A DNA stretch of 64,000 nt from Axinella damicornis (GCA_963931865.1 OZ007513.1:8168157-8232156), one strand, 5' to 3'. Numbered from the stretch's first letter, positions 22,829 through 34,854 are shown. Notes: generated by a model not told the origin, from the letters alone. Numbers and translations: made by a program.

Positions 22829-25060
22829 CTAGAAGCTTCGCTCTCTCTGACAGCAATTCAGGGTTCTGCAAACATAACTCTTCGGCTGCTTTATTTCTCT
22901 TATTATACCAACCGCCACCCTAACCCCGTCCTTGAGAAGAATAACCTCCGTACCTCGATCAATCTCTCTGTAAAAAAATATTATCATAACACACACTATT
23001 GGGGTACCAATCTCAGTTTCAAAAAACACTTACTTGTCAACGGCATGATCTTCTGTCAAAACCACTGTATCTCTACCTCTTGGTGATAGTTTTCAAAATG
23101 TTTGATGTACCCCACCCCGCTTGTGTGGTAAGGGGTTAATTTAGATTTTGCTGGGTCTTGCCCAAAGATGACTGCCTGCTTCTTGATGTATTCTTCACTG
23201 TGGGTTGATGGCATGATTCTTGGCCTGGCAGCCTGTAGTCAAAATAGTAACTCAGAGTTCAAAGGGGACTTGCATGTCACAGGTATACACTACACATAAA
23301 TTTTACGATGGTCTCCCTTTAACCAGGAATGCTAAGTTCGGCAAAACATAATTGATACCACATAAAAACTTTGAACCGGTACCTGAGAGTCAACAACGGA
23401 AGGACGACATAGTGTCACACCACTTGCAGTAAATACCAGTTGCATCTGGTCACGGGGAAGAGCCTGCAGGATGATCACACAATTATCGAACAATTGTTGG
23501 GATATATACAAGTACAGACAATTTCAGTTCCCTTTGAACAGCAGCAGTGTCATGAATATGGTATACTTGAGCCAAAATTAGAGGTGATACCCTAGAGTTG
23601 AAAAGGAAATTGAGTTAAGTTGTTGCATCAGTCTTCTGGTTAATCAGAAACCATAAATTATTAGTATGATTGGAATGTGCTTGGGCAAGCACAAAAATGC
23701 ACACAATAGTGGCACACAGAATGATTGAAGCTGCTGAAGGTAGTGAAGGATTCAACCCCACGTTACTCATAGCAGCATCATAAACTGAGGCGGTGTGACT
23801 CAGTGATGTCAACAAAGCTGTGAATGAGCAATTTTTGCAGTCTAAAATACCTGAGACGATCCTTCTGCCTGACTGACATGCTCAGCTGCCTGTTTGGCAC
23901 TCGCCATGCAAGGAGTAGTTGTGGACACAACAGGGCCCTGCATGACAGAAACATTTTACGCAGCATAAAATATTTAAATACCGTAGTCTCTCGAAAATAC
24001 GCCCACCCTCGAAAATATGCCCACCCCCCTTTTTTGCGACAAGTTGTTGCAAAGGGTCATTTACTACTTGATAGTACGCCCACCCTATTAGCTCGAACAA
24101 GGAAGCACTTGAATAGCTCCGGAAGAAGAACTGTCAAAGAGGTTGGACTAAGAAATGAAGGCTGGCTATCGCGGTGCTATTGCAATGAATTTCATTATGT
24201 TGCATGCCATTGCATAATCAGCTGTGTACTGAGTGCATGACATGAGACCATGCACGCGCTGTGCATTGCATGTTTGTGTCTTCGTGTGTGCAATCGCCTA
24301 CATGTAGCTAGCTTAGCACTAGCAGCGCACTATGGATTTCTCGGAAGCAGCAGCAATCGGCAAGTCCCGAAGATAGTCTGTGCACTCTACGTCATTCAAG
24401 CACTCCTGCTGTGTCTTGTTTGCTGTTCCTGTAGCTACTCACACGGAGAGATTGTTCCTGCTCACCAAGAAACTCCGGGACTAGTAGTAGTTAAGCCTTG
24501 CTAGAATGTCTGTTGCAGTATTGCACTCGTATACGCATGTACTTGGGTGGGCCTACTTTCGAGGCAAGGGTGGGCCTATTTTCGGGAGAGGGGTCCTCGA
24601 AAATACGCCCATCCCCCCTCTTTGAGCAGATTCTAAATTCATCGCCCATGGGCATATTTTCGAGAGACTACGGTACATGAATATCTACTCATTAAACATG
24701 CCACACTGACAGATGGATGTGAGGACTTTTAATTTCACATACAAAATATACACATTGGCTACATGCACAATCCCATCCTACCTGTTCAACAACCTGAGCT
24801 CACAACACAGCACGATCAGGAATTCTCTGTTCCCCCAGGTCAACAAACTTGTCCCAGTTGGCATCCTTCAACTGCAGGAAGAAGTCGGCTACTGGATGCA
24901 GTTGCAGGACATTCCCAAACAGCTCTCTCACTCTACGTTTGATCTCTGCTGTCGAAGTTTCACCTCCTGGTAGGTCCAGAGGTCGGGAGTGCCCCAGTAG
25001 ACACACTAGTACCTTCCTTTCAGCAGCGACAGCGACGTCCATACTCGTACTCTCTGACAT
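22829..25060 (-). CDS. Five-exon gene of unknown function
   Basis: Five minus-strand exons join in frame-compatible phases: 24782-25060 (ATG at 25060, 93 codons), 23851-23937, 23383-23463, 23034-23232 and 22829-22967 (stop TAG). All introns are GT-AG. Exon 1 encodes ERKVLVCLLGHSRPLDLPG, then VADFFLQLKDANWDKFVDLG and IPDRAVL. Exon 4 encodes HSEEYIKKQAVIFGQDP; the last exons encode RGRDTVVLTEDHAVDK and EIDRGTEVILLKDGVRVAVG. I do not recognise the family. Exon 4 needs a one-base frameshift near 23085 to join its two halves; without it a TGA at 23056-23058 ends the protein. Either the gene is decaying, or exon 4 is terminal. Intron 1 contains a 693-bp inverted-repeat element. Confidence 0.5.
23981..24673. 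mobile_element. TA-flanked inverted-repeat element E1, copy a (693 bp)
   Basis: Both ends read CCGTAGTCTCTCGAAAATAC inward and are flanked by TA (23979-23980 and 24674-24675). The left arm holds a tandem subrepeat CTCGAAAATACGCCCACC, slightly varied in the second unit. The element lies inside intron 1 of the minus-strand gene. A copy in the opposite orientation occurs at 51816-52433. No transposase is encoded. Confidence 0.85.
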
Positions 25061-25099
25061 TTTTCACGACACGTGGCAGTGATTAAATATGAACGCCGT

Positions 25100-25870
25100 A
25101 GAATATAGTATACGGAAAGATCAAATACCCCACCGGTGGGGACGGAGTTACCGGTCAAATCCCCACCCCCCCCTCTGGTGGGGGGAGGTGGGGCAGTACA
25201 TTGATAGGCGCATAACTCGGTTGCCATGTGCTGATTAACAGGGTGAAATGCCGTCAGGCAAAATTGAACTTCTGGGAGCCAGACCACTGTTCAGATGGAG
25301 TAGGTGGGTGGGGCTAGGGAATTTCCCAGGGTTAGGTTGTGAGGACTGTGACCACGGTCTCTGCAGGGTCAGGCTTGATGGCCCAGTCTGGATCCTAGTG
25401 GGGGTGCTATTATTTGGCTCGCTTCTCCTCTGCAGTGAAGCAGGCACCAATTGGATTGTGCGATGAAGATCGATGGTCAGTGGCTGGGAAGACTCTCATG
25501 TTGGCTAGGAAGACACTGTAACCTAGTCGTCATGGGAGTGTGGTTTGTGCATGGTTCTGGACCTTCTTTGGTCCAGGTCCCTTGTTGGAGGCTGTTGCGC
25601 TTTTATTGTTTGGCGCAACGGAGGGAAGGGAAGGAGAGAGAAATGGGAGTAGAATCATCCTTGTAAAGTCTCTTCATCTTTGTTTAATCCCCAGCTTCTT
25701 GCTCAAACACGCAATGCACTTGGTACGCAAAGGGGAAGACACATGGGATGCCGGTGATCTGACTGTAGGGCAGGAACAGAGTCACTGTCGCCCTAGAGAT
25801 GGTGATGAGATATAGGTTAGTTTATGAATGTTATTGGCGTTTGCAGATGTTTTTAGGGGATGGTTGTGTT
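25100..25870. other. No recognised gene
   Basis: Open frames overlap on both strands but show no motif or clear splice boundary. Confidence 0.3.
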
Positions 25871-25880
25871 GTTTTAGCTG

Positions 25881-26302
25881 CTACCCATGCCTTCTGATCT
25901 CCATGTTGTGCCCGACACTTTCCAGCACCGGTGTGCAAGACCACTCTGCCAACTTAGTGACGTGGTCACAAAGCCAGCTGATTATGTTGCTCCAATGCAT
26001 GTCTGAGCAAGGTGGAAGGCCAAGGATGTTTGCAATTCTTCGATATTCAACGAATAGCTGACCATTCACCAAGAGCGACAGTGCTGAGTAGTTCAACAGC
26101 CATAACTATTTCTTCCCTTATTCTTGCCAGTTATGCAGGGTGGAGATACACCAGCAGGCGCTGAAAGCATAACTTGTGTCTGACATTCTGACAACAAAAG
26201 AGCAGGAGCATCAAGTGACTCAAACTTTAATCCAAGATGCTCTACTTCTTCTGTAATTTCATGACCAAGAACAGGAGCCAAAGCAGCGGAGGAAGGGGTC
26301 AA
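25881..26302 (-). pseudogene. Transposase-associated coding fragments (unassigned)
   Basis: Two minus-strand pieces: 26093-26302 (VLGHEITEEVEHLGLKFESL) and 25881-26096 (SALSLLVNGQLFVEYRRIAN, then ILGLPPCSDMHWSNIISWL and KLAEWSC). The second resembles a segment seen upstream of Mutator-like transposase domains in sponge and cnidarian proteins, with G-Q-x-Y-x-x-Y-x-R, LGLP and LAEWSC spaced in that order. The frames do not join cleanly. The assignment is from memory and weak. Confidence 0.3.
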
Positions 26303-26461
26303 CTCCGGTCACGTCTTCTTTTTTTCACAGGTGAGTAGTGAGCAGCTCTGTCATTCTTCAGATCTTCATGTATAATAATTATATGGCAATTCTTCAAACA
26401 TGTTGTGGATATGCTTCACATGCAAGATTTATTAAAGTTCACTGCAGATCACTAATATTAT

Positions 26462-27230
26462 TTAGGGAGTATGTACAAAGGTGACCAGTCCTCTCTCTCC
26501 TCCGTCAGGTTGCAACTTCGCTGATCGATAAGACACCAGTACTCGCTCCAGCAATGAGTAATCGAGCTTCTTCCAACCGTCATCAATGAGGTCTCTGAAT
26601 GTAGGAGTGGTTCGTCCAGTGACCTCTGTGATCTGACCGTTCACTAAATGATGTGCGATGTAGTTTATGTCCCTGTGAGCATCATGTGCTGTGTGTTTTG
26701 CCGATCACTGTGCAGTCCCAACTCCCGATCAGCTTTCTTTGCTGCAGCTATGAGGAACATTGCACTGAGGGTTACATCCTCGATGTGGGTAGGTGTTGCG
26801 TTTGCCCCACTAGCATCCTTCACTAATCTGTGAAGTGAAATGATTGTGGGAAGTCATTGGAAATGTTGTCACCACTTGCTAAAGTATGTATTAGAATAGC
26901 ACTTACAAATTACTATGTTCCATCATTTGGTCCAAATATTTTCCATGACCTGGCCTGCCGTGTATATTCACCGTGCGATTATGTGTGACTATGTAGGCAA
27001 TATGACGTGGGAATCGGGCCGTGATGTTTGCAACAGAATTGGCAGCTTCCACTATGTAATTCTTGCATCCGGTGCTTGCTGGTCGGGGAAGCCACAATTT
27101 CCAATGGCATATGATGCGAGGGCGATCTTCCCAAAGTATTGCATTCCAGAGGTTGATGTAGAGAAATGCCGTGTGTGTGCAGTTTGTAGACAGGATCTGT
27201 AGCTGATGCTGGGAATAAAGTGTCCGCTAC
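26462..27230 (-). CDS. DUF6589-like gene, partial, spliced
   Basis: The upstream exon (about 27230-26907) encodes RIICHWKLWLPRPASTGCKN, then YIVEAANSVANI, HNRTVNIHGRPGHGKYLDQM and EHSNL. A GTAAGT donor and a 79-bp intron (26828-26906) follow. The next exon (from 26827) continues VKDASGANATPTHIEDVTLS and KKADRELGLHSD. The splice restores the frame exactly. The Y-x-x-E-A, N-R-x-V-N-G-G and LD--EH-N order resembles DUF6589, a domain frequent in transposon-derived eukaryotic proteins. The second exon shows an apparent one-base shift near 26690, after which INYIAHHLVNGQITEVTG and DDGWKKLDYSLLERVLVSY continue. It is probably a degenerate copy. No start codon was identified. Confidence 0.4.
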
Positions 27231-27239
27231 AATCAGTGT

Positions 27240-27338
27240 CTGACCATCGCCTGGTGTCACAAACTTTGCTGCGAATTTTTGAACAGATTCCAGTTTGTTA
27301 ATATGAGCAGCGTAATTTGGATCCCAAAGTTATGTTGT
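27240..27338 (-). pseudogene. LINE reverse transcriptase C-terminal scrap
   Basis: The minus strand reads LWDPNYAAHINKLESVQKFA and AKFV, the W-D-P...LE-VQ-x-A-x-x-F-V signature found just after the reverse transcriptase of CR1/Jockey-type LINEs. In an intact element this follows the region seen at 22190-22783. Here it lies upstream of it on the same strand, so the two are separate copies or were rearranged. Confidence 0.65.
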
Positions 27339-27403
27339 TGTCTTTCTGCCTCTTCCTCATCTTCTGCTGCAGCCGACCAGCTGAACTCCTTCCAAGACTG
27401 ATG

Positions 27404-27965
27404 CTATTGCATGAGGCGAGCAGCAGGTTTGAGGGACTGTTGATGACGGCCGTGTTTCTCACTCGGACTTCCTACCTCCTTACCACCAGCATACGTACAG
27501 AAGCTCAGTGACAAGTGTGACACAAAACTGCTCATGGGTGAGCCTCCCTTTCTTATTAGGGTTGAGCATATGTACAGTGTGTAACTGTTGACCACAGCCA
27601 TGTCCAAGAGGAAATAGAATACCCACCTCCACCACATCACTGTGCTGTGGCCAAACCCGTAGTATGAAAGCAACTGGTCGGCCTGATCCACCCCTCCCGT
27701 GTACTTATTATAATACTGGACTATAACCGCTGGCTTCTATGCCATCTCCAGACCACCGTGGATGGTCGTTAGTGCTGTGACAACACATTTGTCCACCTAC
27801 TTGGCAGCAAGCATTGTGTCATCCAGTTGGAAAGCTTTCTTTTCTCCCTTTTCATATCCTTGATAGTTGAATCTTAAGGTACCACAAGCTCCAAAGTCAT
27901 TGTGACGCAGATCACAGAAGAGCTGTGGAGTTGTGTAAAATTGTCCAGCTGCCATCGAGCAGAAG
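27404..27965 (-). pseudogene. Decayed piggyBac transposase (PGBD-like)
   Basis: The minus strand encodes GQFYTTPQLFCDL, then DFGACGTLRFNYQGYEKGEK, then DKCVVTALTTIHGG, then VQYYNKYTGGVDQADQLLSY and VFYFLLDMAVVNSYTLY. These are, in order, the DNFYTS region, the acGTlR motif, the W-D-x-x-V strand and the final catalytic GVDxxDQ block of piggyBac transposases. The frame contains in-frame TAG codons after LAAK and before KPAVIV. The N-terminal half was not found. It is distinct from the complete element at 34839-37806. Confidence 0.75.
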
Positions 27966-29800
27966 ATGGTGCAACTACTGAGCTAGTAGAGGAGCACAGA
28001 GAGGTGAATGAACTTCTAACAAAACGCAAAAGGGATTCAAATCCAACTGTCGCATTGAGGACAAGGCAGTAGTCATCAAGCTAGTAAATCCCATAAAGGA
28101 GAGGGGGCACCATATGTACGTTCCGTATCGCACTTTATTCCACTGATAGCCACCATATGCTGGTCGAACTGAGACTGAGTGATGCTGGAGCTACTACCGC
28201 TGGTAGACATGAATGATGATGGACTGACAATGCATAGAAATTGACGGCAAACTTGAATAAAGAGTGGAAGCAAAACAAGGCTTAAATTGATCGCTTACCA
28301 TTTGATGGCACATGATGTGCGCTGCTGAAGCTGCTCGTAGTACTGGTACTGGGGTGTTCACACTGTGTCCTTGCTTCCTCGCTATCAGGAATGGGAATCA
28401 ATGAAAGAATGCGTATAGCTTCTCATGCTCATTGTACGTACTTGGTCTGGCGGGATATATGTTCCTCCACTCTTCCTCTTGATTCAGGTATTGGGATGAA
28501 TGATGTAATAGAGCAAAACACTGTCATACAGAAATGTACACTTGCTAGACAGACAAACAAGCATGGAGTTAAACTGTGTTGAGTGCATGTGTGAGTGGAC
28601 AGCAGCACACACTAAACCTTAAACAAAAGCAGGTGGTACTACTGCCCAATTGAGTATTAGCGGTTATTATGTCTGCGTACAATTGTTAAATCAAAATACA
28701 TGCAGCATGGGTCTGCAAAGGCATTGCTTTGCCAGACTAGACCGACAGCAGGATAACTGCCCACAGAGTAGTTTACTCCATGTCTGCTGTTATTCCTATT
28801 TGGTGGGACAAATTGGGAATTCCCCAGTTTAAACGTTAGAATACAGTAAGGTTCGGTTTTTATTTTGTTTTTATACTAATGGTTATTATTCAATTTTACA
28901 GTGTGGAAAGAAACGTGGGTTCAAATCTTATTGCCATTCTCAAGAGCTTTGTTGGATGTGTGTGTGTGGGAAACTCATGTGGCTTCTTCCCAGTCACAAG
29001 CTTTCACAGAACTTGGCTTTCTAAATCTGTCATTTGCTTGAATGCATCTCCTTCATGCTTATTTGCTTGGACTGATACCTTCCACAGTAGCATCTTTCTT
29101 CCGTGGGAAACAAAGCATTGGACAGTGGAAGTTTGATTTCTGGCTTTTTCATTAACGGTTCCTTCGAGAGTGTTTGTCATTTAACTGAGAGTGGGAGTTC
29201 ACTTCTTTCTGTCTTGGTCATGTACAGGGGAAAGCGTGCCAGAATCTTCTATACGGTACCCATGGCCAGCTGCAGCAACTATGGATCTACCATATTGACT
29301 AACAAACTGCTGGTAGCCTACGTACGTTGTAATGCCAGTTTTAGTCCATGACTAACAACAAGGATTGTTCACTATGACCACACTAGGCTGATTCAACTCT
29401 AGTTTAAATGTCTGCAAGATCATGTCAGCAAGCAGTTATATACGTACGTAAAGCCAATTAGCCTGCTAAGCAAGCATCGCCCTGGCATCTAGCGCTTACA
29501 GATTCATCCAGGGATGTTTATTTGTATGTCCAGTCCAGAACTTCAATTTTACACCGCTGGACATCCCCGGGGTGGTCTCAGCTTGGCTGGTTTGATTCCT
29601 AGCTGCACTCCCAGTTGGAACCAGTGAGTGGCTGTCACATCTCCCAACTCACTCTGAACCTCCAACAGTGTCAAGTATGTGGACATACATGTGCGTATGG
29701 TACTGAGGGAGGTCGAAATGTTAATGTAACTTGTGTACTTTGCGTACTTTTAGAAATGTAACTTTGCTACACAGTCGTGAACTGGTCGTGCACATACTCT
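27966..29800. other. No recognised gene
   Basis: A minus-strand ATG frame at about 28086-28211 starts MSTSGSSSSITQSQFDQH and might be a first exon, but nothing supports it further. Plus-strand frames at 28650-29350 show no motif. Confidence 0.3.
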
Positions 29801-29806
29801 ACTTAC

Positions 29807-29905
29807 TTTCAGGCTAGCGTGGACATGGTTCCCCACGAATGTACCACCGTAATAGGCCTGCCGGTGCACATTGAAAGAGCTCAAGGCTTTGTCTAGCTCC
29901 TTCCC
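29807..29905 (-). CDS. Isolated exon of the 30.7-33.2 kb gene family
   Basis: A 99-bp exon lies between a CAG acceptor and a GTAAGT donor. It encodes GKELDKALSSFNVHRQAYYG and GTFVGNHVHASLK with no stop. It is closely similar to the exon at 31128-31283, which encodes ALHEALKSFNVERQAYYSGT and FIGNHVHRTLK, and its donor is at the same residue. Its presence about 1 kb beyond the 3' end of the main gene shows a second, tandem and mostly unrecognised family member on the same strand. Confidence 0.55.
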
Positions 29906-30385
29906 CTGTGTATACATAGATACATGAGCTAGCTAGCTGCCTATGTGCAGCCTTGGAATGAGTTAAGTACATGTATAAGCTATCAGAGTCAGGCTCAATT
30001 CTGAAGAGAAGTTTGCCCTATCAGCAGAGTTGCATCAGCCTGCAATTGCAAGGAAGCATGAGAGTGCACATGCAACGTAATAGTTCTCCATGTGAACACG
30101 CTCGTCCGAATAAGATTCTGACAGAGCAGTACGTACAGAGGTGGGAATCAGCAAGACTTACATGGTGACAAACTCCGTACATCAGATTGGCCTCCGACCA
30201 GGAGTAATGGAGTGGAATACATCTGCTGCTTGTAGTGCTGGCTTTTGCTGGGGGTCAGGATGGTCGAGTGCTAAGTAGGTTATGATCTGATTGAAGGTGG
30301 CTAGGAGATTCGATAGTGTATCTCTCTCCTCTTGAAGGGATGCTTGGCGGTGTAAAAAGCTGGCATAGCAAGGGCGGATCTTCAA

Positions 30386-30414
30386 GGGGGGGGGGGGGGG
30401 GGGGGGGGGGGGGG
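30386..30414 (+). repeat. 29-bp poly(G) tract
   Basis: Twenty-nine consecutive G residues, the longest of the six C or G homopolymer runs in the window. Confidence 0.9.
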
Positions 30415-30748
30415 TCACATGGGCTGCTTCCGGACTAAATTGGATGCTCTGACTGGAGCCATCTAAACCCAAATAGTAGCTACACTGCCTTGCCAGGAAT
30501 GTAGTCCCAATTGTGATGTCCCATGCATTATTACAACACAATTCATCATCAAGAATGGTGAGCAAGTTAAACGAATACAATATACAAAACTGAAAAACTA
30601 CTGTAGTTCCATTCGACGTGGTTGTGACAGAGCGAATTTCGAAACTACCACATCAACGTCCAGGCTCACATCTCAATGACACTGCATCATAATCAATCCA
30701 TGAGCCTATCCTCTGTTGTAGTACTTCGAAGGGACGATTTAGCAAGTT

Positions 30749-33230
30749 TCAACGCGCTAATAGGTGTTCGTGCATGACGCAAAGGAGTTGTTCCACCTTA
30801 TTTGGCATAGATTTGTAGCTTCTTTGGATGGAATTGAAGTTCGCATGAATTGACTCTGCTCCTTGCTCTCCCATCAAGCCGAATCCAACTCGCCATCGCT
30901 TTAGCCGTGGGACCATGTGCTCCTCCGTGAAGTGCATTTTCGGAAGGACAGTTGCGTCGGGAAAACTCTCCCGATAGTGCCTCATGAATGCTTTAATGTT
31001 GGCTCTGGAAAAGGATAATAATAATATTATAGCTCAATATAATAACAAGCACTAGAACATGCCTATGAGGATGCTTACCTAGTCCGTCTGAACTCGCTAT
31101 TTGTTATTTATCTTCCTTCAGGACTACCTTCAGTGTCCGATGGACATGGTTACCAATGAAGGTCCCACTGTAGTATGCCTGCCTCTCTACGTTGAAAGAC
31201 TTCAGCGCTTCGTGGAGGGCCTGCACAAATGGCCCATTTGCCACACTGAAGGCCTCCTTGGCGAGAATGCTGATATGGGATTCCTGATGAGAAAAGGTAT
31301 ACATGCATATGTATTGTAGACCGCAGGACTGGTGTATTATATTTGTGTAAAGTATATTTGTGTAAAGGTGAAATTGCCGATGCTGGTTGGCCTCTCAACC
31401 TGTCCCTCGTACAATAAATCCTGTGTAGTTGCACGGAACTTGTTGTACATTAACTAGTATATGTAGCTGTTCCTTTACCAGTTTGGTGATTCTTCCCCTG
31501 AGGTGAATCACCTCTTGGTGCACTCAAGCGTGAGGGCAAAGAGGCTGGCCACTTGCTCGAGTGCCATGACTTGCTGATGGTGGGTTTTAACTTGTTCCTG
31601 TAAGGAACGGATTCGTCTCCGAACAGTGTAGAACTTCTGAAATGGAGTGCCCTCCTGTAGCTGCACATCTTTGCTTTGCGCCAACAGAAGGTCCAAATCA
31701 TGGCACTCCTGCTCGAGGAGTGTAAACAGCCAGTGAAAAATCCCCAAACTAATGTGCAGGCTTGGGGGGGCACACCTGGTTTTGAGGCATAAGGAGGAAG
31801 TGTTCTAACACTATCCTGAATTACAGAGTAGTTGAATTGCCTGGTCAAGCTCAACCTTGGCTTTCTTGAGATTGCCTCCAGCCGCCATGAATTTATGGTG
31901 GTCACCTTTAAGGGTGTGTAAACTTCTCTCTCGACTCGGATCTCTCTTTGATGGCGGTACCTTGAGCTGATCCGAGCAGATTTCAAACCACAGGTAACAG
32001 TGTCTTCCTGTCGGAAACAATGTAATATCCAGATGGCTAATGCACAATGTAGATATTGAATCTTCTGCTCACCTGAAATGCTGTACATGCGGCACAAGAA
32101 TTCATAGTCGCCACACAAGAAGACACGGATCTGTTGTTTTCTAATAACAGATACATTGTAGATGAAACCGTCTCAACAGTTTACTAGTTCTCATTTTTAC
32201 CTCCACTTTGCCTCGTGGAGGGTTTGAACTTGTGGCTGGTAGCTACCGCTTAAGAGCGATGTGGAGGTTTGTTGGTGAGTCTCCTGCCTCGAAAGCAGTG
32301 AACACACGTGTTCTGCACGGAGTTTGGGGCTCGCACATTGCAGATTGGTATGTTCATTTTGAATGCCATACCACCCTTATCCCCCCCAATTCCCACACTT
32401 CGTCCTCATGGGCCCCCTTGCGAGTAGTTAGGAGACCAGTTGCCTACAATATCAAACACGGCAGTTTTGTGGTACATTTGAATTCATTACTATAACCACC
32501 CCGTAACAAAAGAAACCATAAACTTATTTTTTATTGCTGGATACCTGACCTTGAGAATCAGGAATGGTGTCACATGTACACTTAATAGCATATATTGCGT
32601 GTCTGTCGTATCCCTACAGGCTTTATGTGGGACAACATACTCTTCATTCTCCTGCAACAGGCTGAAAACCTTCGCTGGCAGTTCAGGAATATATGCCAGT
32701 GCTGCAGGCCGTATCCCTTCACCACCTGATTTGAGGGGGAAGGAGAATGGGACAGCCTCGGCCTCCAGGTTGTTTCCGATGACCTTTCCAGCTAGTGCCC
32801 GCTGCTTCCTCTCACTGGCAAGTGATATCCCCCACTCATTCAGCCATCTGCAGTTTTGGTAATACAGTAGTTACCGTAGTGCTACAATATGCGCAGCCGC
32901 ATAACTCTTTGCCAGCCATGTGATCGTGAACCTTTTCCTACCTGCGCAAGGTTCGGAGCTTGTTCCAAGGGAGGGCCAGGTTAGCCTTCATGGCCACACC
33001 ATGTTCTGGTGGTATATCAATTGTGAGGTTGGCCTCTTTCAAAATGTTCTGCCGCTCTCCCTTTGATAGTCCACGGATTTCTTCTTGCATCTGGGTACCG
33101 GTGCTGGAGTCCCCCCCCCCCCCCCCCCACTGATGGTATGTCTGACCTGATGAAGGGCCAGATTCCTCCAAGCAACTGACTTTGCACTGGCCTTGGAGGT
33201 TGGGACAGTTGCCTTGGGCACCCTCATTAG
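30749..33230 (-). CDS. Multi-exon gene of a multicopy sponge-type family
   Basis: Exon-like blocks on the minus strand: 32942-33230 (ILKEANLTIDIPPEHGVAMK, LPWNKLRTLRR); 32641-32847 (WLNEWGISLASERKQRALAG, VPFSFPLKSGGEGIRP); 32073-32130 (IRVFLCGDYEFLCRMYSISG); about 31811-32007 (RHCYLWFEICSDQLKVP, GDHHKFMAAGGNLKKAK); about 31508-31770 (LHISLGIFHWLFTLLEQECH and a coiled-coil-like segment); 31128-31283 (VANGPFVQALHEALKSFNVE, YYSGTFIGNHVHRTLK); 30749-31004 (MHFTEEHMVPRLKRWRVGFG, GEQGAESIHANFN). The first three introns are GT-AG and keep the phase. The block order matches a family I recall as abundant in sponge and cnidarian genomes, with GDYEFLC, an LWC-like site and GEQGAESIHA near the end; its function is unknown to me and may be transposon-derived. 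The 31508-32007 region seems to need frameshifts, and exon 1 spans a poly(C) tract, so this copy may be decaying. Confidence 0.5.
33111..33128 (+). repeat. 18-bp poly(C) tract inside a candidate exon
   Basis: Eighteen C residues; on the minus strand this is a poly-G run that falls within the first exon-like block of the 30.7-33.2 kb gene. The reading frame on the two sides differs in the listed frames, so run length could decide whether the exon is open. Confidence 0.85.
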
Positions 33231-33239
33231 GGTTAATTA

Positions 33240-34735
33240 AAGGCTGTGAATGAATAACTATCTTGAAACCACAACTCTATTAATCCATTACCCTTTATGT
33301 ACCTTGCCACCAGCTGGTACGGTCTGGGCTGTTATGCAGCAATCTTTTCACAATGTTGCCTGCATTTTGCCACTCAGCCTCCAGCACTGCATGGGGTCTT
33401 AGGATGTGATAGCACATCTTGGGGGCACATAAACATACTGGTCACAACCGCTTTTCAGGTGAAGGGTGTAGTGTTCTGCCCTTGTGTGGTTGTTACACCT
33501 CTTGCATTTTTCCTCTATACTGTAGGTTGCTGAGCAGCTTCACAACTACCGGAGGTGGTGGTCTGATGCCAAGTGACTGGATCCACTTTGAGCAACAAGG
33601 GCAAGGAGTTGCCGGGCCATCCAGTGACTGGATCCACTTTGCGCAACAACCCGCACACACCAAAGCCCCACAGTGAACTCCACTGGCCGGTCAAGGACAC
33701 ACAGGCACATTGGACATTCAACACCACACTGGCACACAGATGAGTAAGCAGAGTTGTAGTCGCCTGCTGATCTACCATGCTAGGAAGAGCCACTGCTTGT
33801 ATTTGGTGGATAAGGGCGGTTGTGCTCGTGCTAGTTGGACGCCCCCTATTTTTCCTCCCCTTTCTCGGTCTGCCAGGTAGCTAGCTGCATGTCCCTGAAG
33901 TGCTCGCACACCTATAATTAAAGGCCTCACTGTTAACATTGCATCATTTTTACCTTGTATGCAGTAGTGTGAGGGGTCCATGGGAATGGTACCAGGGAAA
34001 AATCGTACGCTACCCCCCCCCCCCCCCCCCCCCCCCTTTCAGCAGGTGTTACACATGCATGGTGGCTGGACACCTCCACATCCTCTGAGTCATTAATGTT
34101 TATGCGAAATGCCCTCAAAAGCTGTTCAGAGAGCTTTTGGAAAGCTTTTGGAAAATGTTTTGGTTGTCATTTTGCACTTTCACTTTCGCTCTGTTAACCC
34201 AAACAGCTGTTTGTAGCTACCTCTTCAGGAATGAATCATTTGTTATTGTAGCCACCCATTACATGGAGAGGTGATGGAATTGGGCTGACTGACTTTGATA
34301 TGGGTAAATTGTACCTCTGCTATAGAAGACTTCAGCACTTAATAACAAGTAACTTGGGACGAGACCTGCACCTAACAGTGAATTAATTAGTTTAGCCAGT
34401 TACAAATTGTCTCAATGGGTATATGCCACACCTAAAAAAAAGTGCTGAGCTGAAAATGTTACATAGTTATTTGTTATGCCTGAGCAATCACTGAATGTAA
34501 TAGCTACCAGAAACAGGTTTAGCCGCCATTGCTTGAGTTGGCATGTCACTCTTTTTTTTTTCTCCAACATGTCTGTCCCATGAAAGATGGAGATCTAGAT
34601 TGAAGATTGGTTCTCTTTTTCATCACCTGAATTTTCTTGGTTCAGGTGCCTGGATTCATGTTTCACCTTTAAGTACCTCTTGCTGAGCACCTGAGCTAGC
34701 TACGTTTGTAAGCCTGAACACCGTCATTGCTTCTG
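33240..34735. other. No recognised gene
   Basis: A short direct repeat with the core GTGACTGGATCCACTTT occurs twice near 33572 and 33624. No exon is supported elsewhere. Confidence 0.35.
34013..34036 (+). repeat. 24-bp poly(C) tract
   Basis: Twenty-four consecutive C residues following CGTACGCTA. Confidence 0.9.
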
Positions 34736-34854
34736 TACCCCGTCCGTTCCATTATGAGCTGTTCCTCAAGCCATGTTTGTACCTGCTACTCTTAGTCAAC
34801 AGGTGCAATGCACATTAGCTCAGTGTTGTACTAATTAACCGATTATACGCGATA

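Noticed and set aside
31450..32118. 222-codon minus-strand frame as a gene
   Set aside because: Only its first part (GDYEFLCRMYSISG) fits the family; the remainder is out of frame relative to motifs found in the neighbouring frame.
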